DNA of 48,011 nt, from contig JAYMTA010000060.1 in assembly GCA_036897625.1 (NCBI GenBank), positions 1 to 48,011 of the forward strand. The letters are read 5' to 3'. A program made the translations under genes and the position numbers. The notes beneath the pieces are model-generated. The model did not search any database. It saw only the letters and a program-made list of their open reading frames with translations, and had not been told where the DNA came from. Shown one piece after another: positions 10,242-23,800 of this stretch. Origin of the DNA: Pelargonium cotyledonis (taxonomy: Eukaryota > Streptophyta > Magnoliopsida > Geraniales > Geraniaceae). Position 1 is the stretch's first letter. Every line of letters starts with the position of its first letter.

Positions 10242-10623
10242 GTGCTGTTGGGGTGATGAAACACATCGTTTCATCAACGCTGACAAGACTAAGTGGCGTG
10301 ATTCTTGCTGACACGTCACTTAGAAACCAATGATATGCAGTCAAAATATTAAACAAGTCTAAGAGTTTGCGGGCTCACTCAGGAAACTCATGGTTTAGAC
10401 CGAAAAAAAAAATGCAATTTAAAACAATAATTATTTGGTTTATCAAGATATGTTGGAGCAAGTGATTAATACTTTTTTGTATTTTCTCTGAGATATCATG
10501 TTCGAGACTCCTTTTTAATATAAGGTAAGATTTATGAGATAAAATTTAGGTTAACTCTTTTTTCAAAAGTAAAAAACATTGTTACTTCGATTGTGACATT
10601 TCTTCGCTAATAAAAAAAAAAAA

Positions 10624-10820
10624 TTGGTTTGAGACCAATATATGTGCCCAAGCCCAACCGTCATTCTGCTGGAATCTAACGAGCTGAAGCGCAAAACACG
10701 TTGCCATTTATTTCCTTGTCAATTAAAAGTTAAAACTGTTCGGATAAAAAGAAGAAATCCTTTTACGGTTCTTCGATTGTTGTCTACGAGACTGAAGCTT
10801 CGTGCCACTTTCTATTTGAA
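10624..10820 (+). repeat. Proximal duplicate, UGT80B1 5' flank (copy B)
   Basis: This is the copy nearer to UGT80B1 of the segment described at 5154-5376. It lies about 500-700 bp upstream of the ATG and just before a TATA-like sequence, so it is promoter or 5' transcribed sequence of the gene. It lacks the roughly 26-bp block present in copy A. Confidence 0.85.
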
Positions 10821-10877
10821 GACCGGCTTCTGTCTTCTTCGATTCCATTGCTGCATCTAGGAGGTGATTTGATTGTG

Positions 10878-10887
10878 TATATAAATA
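10878..10887 (+). promoter_or_regulatory. TATA-like element upstream of UGT80B1
   Basis: TATATAAATA lies 430 bp before the chosen ATG. Strong splice-acceptor-like tracts at about 11088-11100 (TTTTCAATTTCAG) and 11193-11203 (TTTCCATTTCCAG) suggest a 5'UTR intron, which would remove upstream ATGs that otherwise precede the main start. Both the TATA role and the intron are inferences. Confidence 0.35.
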
Positions 10888-11316
10888 TGTATTTATATAT
10901 TCTATTGTTGCACAGTCTACGCAATTATTCATGTATATTCTATTGCTTTTGAGGGTTTCTGTTCATTGCCACCAAACGGTCTGCTCTTCGTTGGCCTTTG
11001 ACTGACTGGTTTGTTTTTCGTTGCTCTTCCAATTCTACTTATTACTACTCTTTTCGACGTTGACGTCCTCGCAATTTCTTGTTTCCCTTTTCAATTTCAG
11101 GGGACTCTTTGCTATTTACACTGTTCTGGAAGGTTTCTGGGTTTTCTTTTTCCTGTTTCTTGGAGTTTTAATTGCTACCTGTTTGACTTTTTTCCATTTC
11201 CAGCTACTGAGATTTGTTTTAAGGGTTTCGAGTTGCTTGTTCCCTATTATATCTCTTGAATTGTTCTACAGCTGTGTGAATTTGAATATTGGGAGATCTG
11301 GTGGTGATTTGATGAG

Positions 11317-13939
11317 ATGGGGAGTAATGGGGTTGTACATTCATCGAAAGAATTAGGAGAGGAAGGTGTTCGTGGCAAAAAAGAACTGGGGAAGGACAAG
11401 CTTGGGCTGGGTGCGGCTGTGGATGGACAGTTGGAAGCAGGATCATCTCAAGATGCAGAGGATCGCATGACTAGTTCAGTGGCTTCGTCCTCTAAAGGGT
11501 GTAGTCCCAGTTCTTCACCACCGAGAGGTTAGTCCTTGAGAACCTTAAGTTACTTTTGAGTTTGATTAAACTGATCAAGAAAAACAATTCAGCAACTCAG
11601 TAGTAGAGCATCATATTCGCATGATGGTTGCCAATTTAGCACAAAGTAGTTAAGTTTCAATTGTAGGCGGATGCTTGAGTTTTCTGTATCGATCAAATGT
11701 CTCCCTGATTGAAGTGACATTTAGGATCCACTGCACATGTTCTTTTTTACTCCATCATATGTACTGATATCTCCTCCGCTAGGTCAAGTTAGCTCGTGTC
11801 TTTCGTCGCTATTACTTTCCATGTTAACTTTGGCTTAACCCTATCCCTTTTATTTTTGTTTAACTGGATTCTCACATTATTTTTCACGGAGTAACTGATC
11901 TCTCTATCCTATACATGTCCAAACCCTCTTATACAGTTTTTTCTCATCTTATCTTATCTTCAGTTGCAACTAGCCTAACCTTTCCTCGTGTAGCCTCATT
12001 CCTGATCTGACCGTTCCTTGTGTTACTACAACTCTACCAAAGCTTTATCACATATTACCCCAATCTGAGGGCCTTGCAACCTTTTCGGAGCTGAACATTT
12101 AGTGGAAAAAAGCATTTCTGGGCCATCTGGCTAACATCCTTTTAACTGAAGAATAAAAGAAAGAACACCTAAAGTCCTCTTCCACTTAAACCGCACCCCA
12201 TTAATCCTTTTCTCTGTCTTTTTGAGTCATGATTCCAACACCTAACATGGTTTATAGTATTTTAGTTATTTTCTAATGTAATTAAACCACTACCGATCCC
12301 CTATTCTTGCTAAAACCACATTCCATACATTAAATTTTTGTTCCACTTATCACAAATCCTTTTATTTTAACACATCTCTCTTTCTATATGATACGACATT
12401 AACCTCTAATCTACTCTCATCAAGTAATAGAATACCATCTGCAAACAACATCACCAAATGACCTCATCTTGAAGAGGTCTTGTGAGCTCATCAATGATCA
12501 AGGCAATAAAGAAAGGGTTAGAGCTGATTCTTTGTGCAATTCTATTGTAATGGAAACATCTCTCAAGACTTCCCCACTAGTCGTAATTAAACATAGTTAA
12601 GATTTACCCCATTTCTCTTTAGTATGCACCATAAAAAATTTCTAGGAACCTTATCATATGTTTTTTCTAAGTCAGTAAAAGTTGGTCCTAAGTTCAATTT
12701 TTCTATAGGGGTGGTTTTTGAGATTTATCAGTGAAGTAACATCTGTAATTCACATCCTTATTGTATGTTTATGAACTACTGACTGAATGTCAAATTGTAA
12801 CAAGGAGACAGGTGAAGATATTTAATCTCAAATCTATGGCTAAATGGTTTGGGTATATACTTAGTTCCTTTCTTATCTAATATTTTTTATATGTTCACTG
12901 ATGTCAAATTCTATGTTCTTGTAGTCTTGGATCATTGTGATACCGCACCTCTTGATCCCCACAGAAATCTACTAATTGACAGCAATGAGATAGCATTTCC
13001 TAGATCCATGACAGAGAAGAGGGATACTAGAAGGCATGAGTTAATATTGGATAGGCTGTCAGAGCGTGAGAAGGTAGATGCCATATTTATGTGTTTGTGA
13101 CTGAAAGTTTTTTTCCATGTACTTGCTCATGAAGTCTATTTGAGACACTAAAAGAAAGAAAAAGAAAAAACACCACATAAGCATCCTTTCTTTTTATATA
13201 TTAGAAAACTAGCTTATCTAGGAACATTATATTTGCTTTAGTTGATGTTCTACTGGTGTATGGGTAACTTTATTGATTATGATTTATTATGTTGTTTGTT
13301 CTCAGAAGGAACTAATTGTGAACCTAGTGAAGATACAAAATGATGGAACAGTAGAAGTTGACATTGCTAGAAGTGCACCTGTTGCTTCAGAATTGTTAGA
13401 GCTACATAGTGTTGAAGGGCCACCTATCAATCTTGAGGATATCTGTTTTGAACCCAAAAAATCGGTCCCAAGGTTGAAAATTGCCATGCTTGTGGTTGGG
13501 ACTAGAGGAGATGTACAACCTTTCCTGGCTATTGCAAAAAGACTTCAGGTATGTTTGGCATATTTACATGTTATGTTACGATGATAATTCTGTTTACATT
13601 TAACTGATCAATGTTGCTGTAAAGCATTAATTTGGACTCATACACCTAAAAAAATAAAAATAAACAATAAAAATGGACACACAAAGATATGGAATACAAT
13701 ACAGACACTTCAATTATTGATTTTCAGAAAAACATAGAACACAACCCGTCAAGACATGCTATTTTTTTTTTAATTGGAAGTATACATTTCATATCAATAA
13801 TTTTTATGAGTTTCTAGTTCAAATTATTTTAAAGTTAAATGTAGCAATAAATACTAGGATTCTTCGCGATAATGGTGAATTGGTGCTTCATAGCTGTTTT
13901 GTCATAATGTGTCTGTTCCAAATTAGTATGCTTCTGGGT

Positions 13940-14005
<66 letters not shown>

Positions 14006-17000
14006 TTTGCAAGTACACCTCTATGTTTCTTTCTCTCTAGGGCTTTTTTTTGTATGGGGTGTCTATGGTCTGTATTTCTGATGCTGTCAAGTTTGTTTGC
14101 CTATCTTTAAGGTATTGGAGAAGTATGTCCTTAGGTTTTTCTTGATGGAGGTTGTAAAATCAAGGCCAAACTGTTGCCCAGAGCCCTGAACTTCTTGAAT
14201 CCAATATCCCAGATTCGAGGTATTATTGTAGAGAAGTCTTGACTAGTTGTATGTTAGCACCACCTTGTATCCACTCTTAACCAACCTACAATTAATCTTG
14301 TTGTTGCTTAATGGAAACAACTTAGAAGTTGGCGCTGTGAATGGATGAAATGCTTGAGTTTCATCATTGTTTTCTTTGTACCTCCTTTTCCTAGAAGTGA
14401 CATTTGTTCACCCACAGTTTCTTGTCAAATTCAAAATATGCTTGTTGCATTGAATACTAAAATTTGGCATTTGCAATGTGATGCCCTTGCATGAAACTAT
14501 TCCCACATTGTCTTCCTGATTGAAGAGCTATTCCAAAAGTGTACGGATTTGATAGCTGTTGTTCTCCATTTCAAAATCCTCTTAAAACCCACCTTCTTCA
14601 GGCCTTCCCATCTGAAGAAGTTAGACCAAACTCAAGTATCCGCTTCCAAAAAAAAAATTATATTATGTTCTTCAAAAATCATACTTCCAAAATAGTGGAA
14701 TAAAACATTAGGCAACATTAAAGTAGTTGTTTTACTCTGCCTTTCTCAATCACATGTATCTATTTACATTCAGTTAGGATGCCATTTGTGTAATGTACTT
14801 CCAAAACCTTATTCTTACACGCTGAATAATTTGTGTAATGTATGGAACGTTTCATGAGTGGGTTAGATGACCCAGTATATTGTCAGGAACTAGGACGATA
14901 GGGAGATTACTTATACTTGTGAGTTCATGCCATCCCTGATTTTCCGACACTATTCTCTGCATCTCATATTTGATGACCAGCAGGAGCAGGGCAGTGTCAT
15001 TGTCAAAGTTTTTTACTATTTACAAATGTGTTCTTATTGTTGATCTGAAATATTTAAAATTCCTTGCTGCGCAACTCATTTGAATCCTGTTTTAGAAATG
15101 GGTAGTACATTCTCACCGTATGTCTTATTATTTGGTTGGTCTGGAAATGATTATACGTTTGTTTGCAGGAGTTCGGTCATCATGTTAGGTTGGCAACCCA
15201 TGCGAATTTTAGTTCTTTTGTAAGGTCAGCTGGCGTAGACTTTTATCCTTTGGGCGGAGATCCTCGGGTTTTGGCAGGATGTAAGAGGTCCCTAATGTAA
15301 AATTGCTTTCTATATTAAATTATCACCATACTTCAATTTGATTCTGACATACTCTGTTTAATCCCATATTTTATTTTGACATCAAATTAATGGTAAAAAA
15401 ATTAAAAATATATTTACTGGAGAACGATTTTGATGTTGCTTTCTCAATCATTATGTTATTATTCTGACCTTAGCTACAAATCAAGATATGAATATCCACG
15501 AATTCTCACTAACATTTAATATGCCGCCTGTATTTGATTGCCCCTATGTTTGATATCATCAAAATGTTGTTTTCTTTCCTTCGTATTTCCCTTCCAAATG
15601 ATTGCTTTCCATTTGCAGATATGGCCAGAAATAAAGGTTTCATTCCCTCTGGACCAGGAGAAATATCGATACAAAGAAAGCAGTTGAAGGCCATAATTGA
15701 ATCTCTTCTTCCAGCTTGCACGGAGCCAGATTTAGAAACTGGTGCTTCTTTCAGAGCTCAGGCAATTATTGCAAACCCTCCTGCATATGGTGAGTTCTCA
15801 GGGAGAATGACTGGTTGATTGTTTTGTCATGTTCAACATCTAATCAAGCCATCTTTATGTTGTAGTTAGGAAGTAGTAATTATGATGTACTTTTTCGGAG
15901 TCTAATTTAGAATTTGTGTCTTTAATCTGGCATGAATTAGTTCTGGAAATCCAAAATTCATATGCTAAAATTATACATTTTGCTCTTTAGCGGCTGTCTT
16001 TTCCTATTCTCCAGACATTGAAATCTAACCAGAACATAATTGCTTAAATATCAACTCCACCGTGAACTATTTAATCAGAATAGTGTTCTTTGCAACTAGA
16101 GACAATAGAGCAGTGGAATCGAATAATTTTAGAAGGGAAATATTCATGTATAGAGATTCTAGAAGTAGTAATTATGATAAAATTAATGAAGTTCCAGTTT
16201 TAAATGTGTGTCTTTAGTTTAGGAAGTACCTTTTGAATTAGTTCTGAATGTCCAAATTTAAGATGCTAAAAGTTTTTTCAAGATCATTCTTTTTGCTCAT
16301 CTTCTAGTGTTGTTTCTACACTAAAATAAAGTATTTTTTGGACATAATGGCATATGAACATCTATTTGAGCTTGAATCAAAATAAGTTATTTTGTTTACC
16401 TTTGATAAGGAACATATTACATTACTCTACACTGTCCTCAAAATTTAATTTGTGCTCTGGTTGCAGGACATGCACACATTGCTGAAGCTCTTGGTGTTCC
16501 ACTCCACATCTTCTTTACTATGCCTTGGACGTGAGTTTGTATTAGACTTCCTTCACTTGTTAATCTGAACTGTCTTATTTACCCAAAACATAAGCACTAG
16601 CATTTAGAATGTGCATTGTTTGACCAAGAAAAAAGAAGAAATATGTTATGTCTAATGTTCCTTTGTTCTTCTTTAGTGCACTTTCCTCGTCTGAAAAAAG
16701 AAGAAGTTAAAAACCCCATACTTTGACATTCTCAAATCCAAATTGGAGATCTGATCCAGGCCAAATATATGGGCCTTATATTGTTTCATTTGAGTCCAGT
16801 TTAGTGGTTTTGGTCTAGCCCATTTAGTGTCTCAATTTAGCTTATTTGTATCTTGTAATTCCTTCATGTTGTGATGGGTGTTATTACTTCTGTTATATAA
16901 CAGACTATGGCTTGTAATTGACATTCAATAACAAATGGTATCAATGAAAACTATCTTCACTCTCTAATTTCTCTTCCTCTCAATCGCTCTCTCTGACTCT

Positions 17001-20000
17001 ATTTCTCTCTAAACCTTCTACTCCTTCCCTGATCAATCTTTTCTCTTTAAAATCCTCATCTTTCTCTATCTCTTTATTGAGCCATTGAGCACTATGTTCT
17101 TTCATTTCTTATTTTTCTACACCTTGCTTGAAAGGGTTACATCAACCCTAGAACGATAAATAGGAAACTCTAAACTAATAAATATGAAACCCTAATTAGC
17201 CTATCCCAATAATCCAATATTAATATTTTTTGCGCTTATAACCAAAAGCTTTAAATGTAGCTGTGTTGTTTTCGAGTAGCAAGGTAAGTGAGTGCATCCT
17301 TCTCAACTCAAACCTCTGTATCTTGATGCAAGCCAAATATATAGGCCTTTTGTTGTTCCATTTAAGTACAGTCTAGTGGTTTTGGTTTAGCCCATTTTGT
17401 TTATCAATTCAGCCCATTTGTATCTGATCTGGCAATTCCTTAATGTTGTGCAAGGTGTTAGTACACTGTTATATAGCAGACAGATAACATCTAGTAATTG
17501 ACATTCAATAAAATTATATTGAAAGCATCTTTGCTCTCTAATCTCTCTCAACCTTTTTCTACTCCTTCCTTGATCAGTCTTCTCTCTTCTACAATTTTTT
17601 TTCTGTATCCCTTTATTGATCCATTGAGCTCTAGAAGGAATCAGAATTGTGATCTCTTTGATAGGTTGTCGAAACAGAAAGTGCACTTGAGGTTTTGTTA
17701 AAAAGATTTTCACAAAATTAATTTATGTCAACATTGATGTAAATATAGTTTGTGTGACATGGTTTCGGTGGTAATCTATTGAGATTCAGTTGGGGATGTT
17801 TCAATTCAGGAAAGAGATCTCATATACTCTAGATTCACTTGGTCTTATCAACAACCTTAATGTAAATACATTTTCCACTAGTAGTTGCTACAATGACAAA
17901 TACTGATACAATTTAGGTTTATGGTTTGCATTCGGATTTTCTATTATATGGTTTATGTTCTCTATATATACTATATTGTGTCATTGACTTATTGTTTGGA
18001 ATTAGTTTGAAATTATTGAGTGTACAGATTATTGAGCTTCTCTCTCTCTCTCTCTCTCTCTTTGTAGTATGAAATTTTCCTAGTAATAGGGTTCATCCCT
18101 CTTTTGCTTCACCTCCCTTCATCATTTCCTCCCTCCTTTTCTCTCTCTCTCTCTCTTCTTTTTTCTCTTAACTCTTTCTATGTATTCTCCTATATCAATT
18201 GATACTAATTATAACTTGCGAAGGATCAATTTATTTTCATATGTGATGTGACCCTGTTTTCTGTACAAATCTTATCAAGTCAAAACAAGATAACTATACT
18301 GTAGATAACTAAAGGAGCATTTGAGTTCATTTTGAAAAGAATGTTAATCAAATAATAGAATGATAATAATGTTCATATTTGTGTCTGCTTACACGAGATA
18401 CTTCTCCGTACTTGAGTATATTAGTGATCTATGTTGCACCAATACGGATACGTAATACGTGGTACGATACGGATACGAAATACGTCATGTAATAAAAACT
18501 AGAATACGATACGCACCAATATGTTATGTAAAAATAATAAAAATATATTTAATAAAATACTTAGACATTGTAGAAATAATAAAAATACTAACCTTAATAG
18601 TAATTTCCTAATTACACTCATTAATATAGCAATTTTCACATTTAGTAAAAAGAAATTACTTATTTAAAATTCGAAATAATAAAAGTAAAAATGTGAAATA
18701 CTTCTTATTTATACTTGCTTCCTACTTATTGAGACGTACATATAGACACAGTTGTATAAGAACATGATTTTTTCTTCTTTTTCCTTTTTTTTTCTCTAAT
18801 CAGAACGTAATTTATGGTTTACAACCGTATTTGGGCGTTTTGGTGTGTATACGTACTGAATACATACGGAATACCGGTACGTGGGGGTAAATTTACGTAT
18901 TGGTGCAACATAGTTAGTGATTGTGAATGAGTAAATCTCATTCCTTTTTGTCTGGGAGGAGAATGGGGTGAGAAAAAAAATACGATTAAATTGTTCGTAA
19001 TTTATATACTATATATAGGTGATCCCCACTCTCTTTTGATTCTGGGCTTCATCTCCATATGTAACTTTCTCTAATGCTACCAAGCAGCAACTGGAGATCT
19101 AATGGTTTGGGGTTTAGTATTAAGGATTGAATTCAATTAACTAGGAGATTAAGGAATAGTTTATGACTTGACACTTACACTGTCGTCAAGCATAGTCTTA
19201 TGTTTTGTACTCCACGGTTGAATGACATACAGAAAAGCTGTCAAATACACTGCCTAATCCTTCATCTCCACCTTCCTCACTCTACTCATTGTGTACCTTT
19301 TTCATAAATTAATATACTGTGATGTTACCAATTTGTGATTAAATGAGATATTGAAATTTAAATTGGTTGACATGATTGGAAGTAACTAAAGACCGTTCCA
19401 TGTGATTTGGAATCTTTTGACCTGAGCGGAAATTACTATTTGTGAGCTGCTATTTGAATAGATCAATGGCCTGTTTATGAAGACAACATGAATCAGATTG
19501 TAGTTTGCATTCAGACTGTAATTCTCACCAATAGAACCAAATAAGAATGGTTTTTTTGTATTTTTTTAATTTTATTTTAAACGTTGGACATATGATCATT
19601 TGGATAACATGTGTTATATGTTAGTAAAAATTGGGTTTGCTTATTATCTTTAGGATGAGGCATGGCTCACATATGGAAATATGATTTCATATGCTATTTG
19701 TTTAAAGTGAAGTAGGTGAGTAGGTCATGTCATGTGATAACAACATTGCCTGATGGGATATCGCTACTTTAAATGAAATAGATTGGACTGTCAGTGCAGG
19801 GGAGAGGGTGCTGAGAAAAGGCACACATGTATAAGTTTTAGTATTTTGAAATGGCTCAACAAAAGAAGAAATGATTGGTCTGTTTTGTTTTTATTTCATA
19901 GTATTCATGTTATTTATATGACATGAATCAAATACACTACTTTGTATAGAATGTCATTTCATGTTATGTGTATTCTTACATTTATATTGAATAGGCAGGC

Positions 20001-20774
20001 CAACATATGAATTTCCTCATCCACTGGCACGGGTACCTCAAAGTGCTGGTTATTGGGTATGATCTTGACTAGGTGTCTCATTCTCCTTTATTTACTTTTC
20101 CAAGAAACAAGCCCATAAACTAATGTTACTGCTAAAATTTTCCTATTTGTTCTATGCATTCAGCTTTCATATATTGTAGTGGATTTGCTGATATGGTGGG
20201 GCATACGGGGATATATCAATGACTTCAGGAAAAGGAAGCTGAAACTTCCTCCAATTGCATACTTCAGTAAATACAATGGATCAATATCCCATTTGCCAAC
20301 TGGCTATATGTGGAGTCCCCATGTTGTACCAAAACCAAGTGGTAAGATAGTTCAACTATTTTATCTTTATCTAATTTCATTATAGTACATGCTTATGAAT
20401 TTTCTTTTTCCACGTATTGCACATATGTATTTTCAATTAGACTGCTGTAGCAGACCACAGTCAATAGTTCTCTCTTGACAAAGTGATGAACATCTAATAA
20501 AATACAACCTTCTCTCCCAAAACATGTACTTGTGAAATATGCTGCTCCGGTAGCTGAAAAACTGAGTAGGACAATAACTCGGGTTGAAACAAGTGTTAAG
20601 AAAATTATCTTTATTGTAAATTAGTAGCTCTATTTTGAATATCTGAATTGATAGAGTAAAAACTTACTGAGTTTCATAAACTTAACATTTTGCCCTCAGT
20701 TTTTCTCTGGTCTTGTACCTAAAATATACTTGGCACCATATCAGTTTTGAAAGGTTTTTTTTTTCGTACTGTAA

Positions 20775-20806
<32 letters not shown>

Positions 20807-23800
20807 TTTCCATTTTATGTACTAAACATTGTACCACTTTAAATTTTGATGCATGTGGGATTCCCAATGAATTGTATTATGCTTTATTTACTAATTTGTC
20901 AGGAATACTAAATCTGTTTAATTAATGTGTAGATTGGGGTGCTACAGTTGATGTTGTTGGTTATTGTTTCTTAAACCTTGCTTCCAAGTATCAGCCTCGG
21001 GAAGAATTTGTTGAATGGATCCAAAGGGGATCAAAACCTATATATTTTGGGTTTGGGAGCATGGTATGGTTATTTAACAATAACTCTGGGTTAAGCTGTT
21101 TTCAGTTCACACATGATTTGTGCAAAAATGTTATGTTCATGCATGTTATATATGACAATATTATTTTGTTATAATTTTTCTTTATATCTATCCTAAAATG
21201 CTGATAAATAGAATTCATTTTCTTTAAAGATTTACTACTTGGACAGTACAATAGGACACGTGCCTGTTGAATTTTTTATTGATCGAATTCACTAATGAAT
21301 CAGGCATGGAGATCATTTATGTTGCAATTTCGTAAATTAGTATGGTATATGTTAGAAGAGATGAAAGACAAATTAGTTAGATTACTTGGTGTACTCCATA
21401 ATTTCCTTTACATTATTTGTCAAATTCTTATGATTATAAAAACTGTATCGGGGTAACATACATACTTGAATCCCTGTAAGCCAGAACTTGGAATTTTATG
21501 TCCAGACATTATTTTACAAAAATAATGGACATACTCTAAATTTCTGATCGTAACATTCATTGCAATTTTGTAGTTTTTTTTTTCCATCAAACATATTGTT
21601 GAAATAATAGGACAAATGATATGGATGATAAATTTAAGTGGGGAGAGTTGATAACGTGGTTTGGCCATAAGGCCTACACTGCTACACATACTCCGAATAT
21701 CCAAGGGGCTTAGTATGTACTCACTAACTTGAGGTGATGAGTACAAAGATCCCATATTTACAACGGGTGTAAGAGATACACATGGTAAGAAACAAATTAA
21801 AAAAATCACTTTAATTATCATAGTCTGATAATCTGTATCTATGAAATCCCATTATGTGCTCCATATTAGTGCCTGGTGTCTGTATATACTTTGACAGGCA
21901 GGTACACTACACTTGATTTATATGTACTACTATGCATATCTATCAGTCAGTTTTATTGTTCATTGACTTCCGTTAGATTGTATTTTTGCTTATTGAGTTA
22001 TGGGCCTTATATGATTGAAATAGTACTTTTTGCTTGTTAAGCCACTTGAAGATCCCAAGAAAACTACAGATATTATATTGGATGCGTTAAAGGATACAGG
22101 GCAAAGAGGAATAATTGATCAAGGTTGGGGTGATCTAGGGAACTGTAAGTACTATCCTTTTGGTTCTATTTATCTCTTCTTAAGCCTGTAAAGTTATTTA
22201 AAACTGTTATTGTTTGATTTGCATAGCTTGTGGGTTTATACCTTTCACATTATAGGATGTTTTTAATTGGAATAAGGGAAAAATAATTTGAAGAGTCTTC
22301 AAAGTGATTTTACTTCCGAACGTTCTCTATGGTAGAACCATTCTGATGCACCCAAATTGAGATGTGTTGGAGTGTTGACTGAGGAACCATCTTCCTTGCA
22401 AACATCCATGTGACCTAGGATCCACAAGACAGGTGGTGTCTCGGTGAGGCCCCTTTGACGCTCAAGTCAGACTGGAGCAGTGTGTAAAGAGGAAAATATG
22501 TATTTCATGGCAGACAACACAGTTTAAACGGCTAGAGCAGATTATATATTCTGATATTCTTTCAGAGTCAGTCGTGATTTCCAATTGCAAAAATACCGGA
22601 CGAAAAATAGAATTCTGAGACTCTTTTTTTTCACAAGTCTCAACCCTGTGCTATTAACGTGTAGTGAAATCTTTGCCCGATTTCCTAAGAAGGATTTATA
22701 AGCTAGCAACTCAACTCAGCAATGGCACCAAAGGTGATCAGGTTCTTCTAAAGTTATGAATTACTTTATTTTCTTGATCAGAGCCTTAAAAGCTAACAAA
22801 AAGTGAATATTCTCATCTTATCTGCCTTTCATAGGTCAGAATAAGGAGAAAAAGCGCATCTAGAATCTAGAAAACCAAAGGCTGCTACTCTTAGCGGGGG
22901 CTCTACTTAATCGGGATACCTCTTCTACTGTTAAACTATAAAAAGGGATGGCTAAAGGATTCTTTTTAGTATACCTCTCTGCTCCTATTGAAAGCAAAAG
23001 CCATGAATAGCTCTACCTTTGACTCCTTAGCCAAGCTGTCTTAGATAAGCTCTCCCCCATATTTGGGTTGATCCGAAGTTGACCCCTTTTACCTTGTTGT
23101 CATTCAAGCTAGGGTATTTATGAGTATGTAGGTGTGTGTTGAAGAAGACATATTTTTAGTGGGATGACATGCCTTTCCTTTAGGTAGAAAAGCCCCTTGG
23201 GATGGTCATGTGCCAAGGTGGTCTTGAGCTGCCTGGTTGACCAACCTCTTTTGCATCATCAATATATATTGGGAAATATCATGGATGTCAGTAAAATATA
23301 GAGAAATTAAGGTTATGGCGATAACAGTTTCATTGAAAGTACGGGTATGCCGTATGAGTATCTCAGCTAGCAGTGAGATAATGATGTCATTGCCTCTTCT
23401 ACTATCACAGATAATATATTTACTGAGGAACCTTTTGTTGAACCCCCTTGCCCCTAAAATCATTTTCTTTAGAACACTGTAAACGTTGATGCATGCTCGC
23501 CGTTCAGTAATTCTGTTGAAGCCTGTTTACATGTAATTCTGAGATTTCTGTTGTGGCGATGGAATGTGTCACTTATCTCATTCTATTACTGTATACAGTA
23601 TAGATCATGGGTTGTTTTTATTTTGACCTTTAAACGGTAGATATTCATGGTTTCTCTTGTGGTTCATCTCGTTTTCTAGTAACAGAAGTTCCCGACAATG
23701 TATTCCTTTTGGTGGACTGCCCTCATGATTGGTTGTTTCCTCAATGTTCTGCAGTGGTGAGTATTATTTTATTTTCTGTCTTCTAATAGAAGTTGTAAAT

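Noticed and set aside
11011..11356. Separate small membrane protein gene (hydrophobic ORFs)
   Set aside because: The Phe/Leu-rich translations come from a pyrimidine-rich leader with splice-acceptor-like tracts just before the UGT80B1 ATG.
21420..21821. 133-codon minus-strand ORF as an extra gene
   Set aside because: It lies inside a UGT80B1 intron, has no recognisable domain, and its composition resembles AT-rich intron sequence read backwards.
23206..23482. ORFs on both strands in UGT80B1 intron 10
   Set aside because: They mirror each other, show no motifs, and lie in repeat-like intronic sequence.
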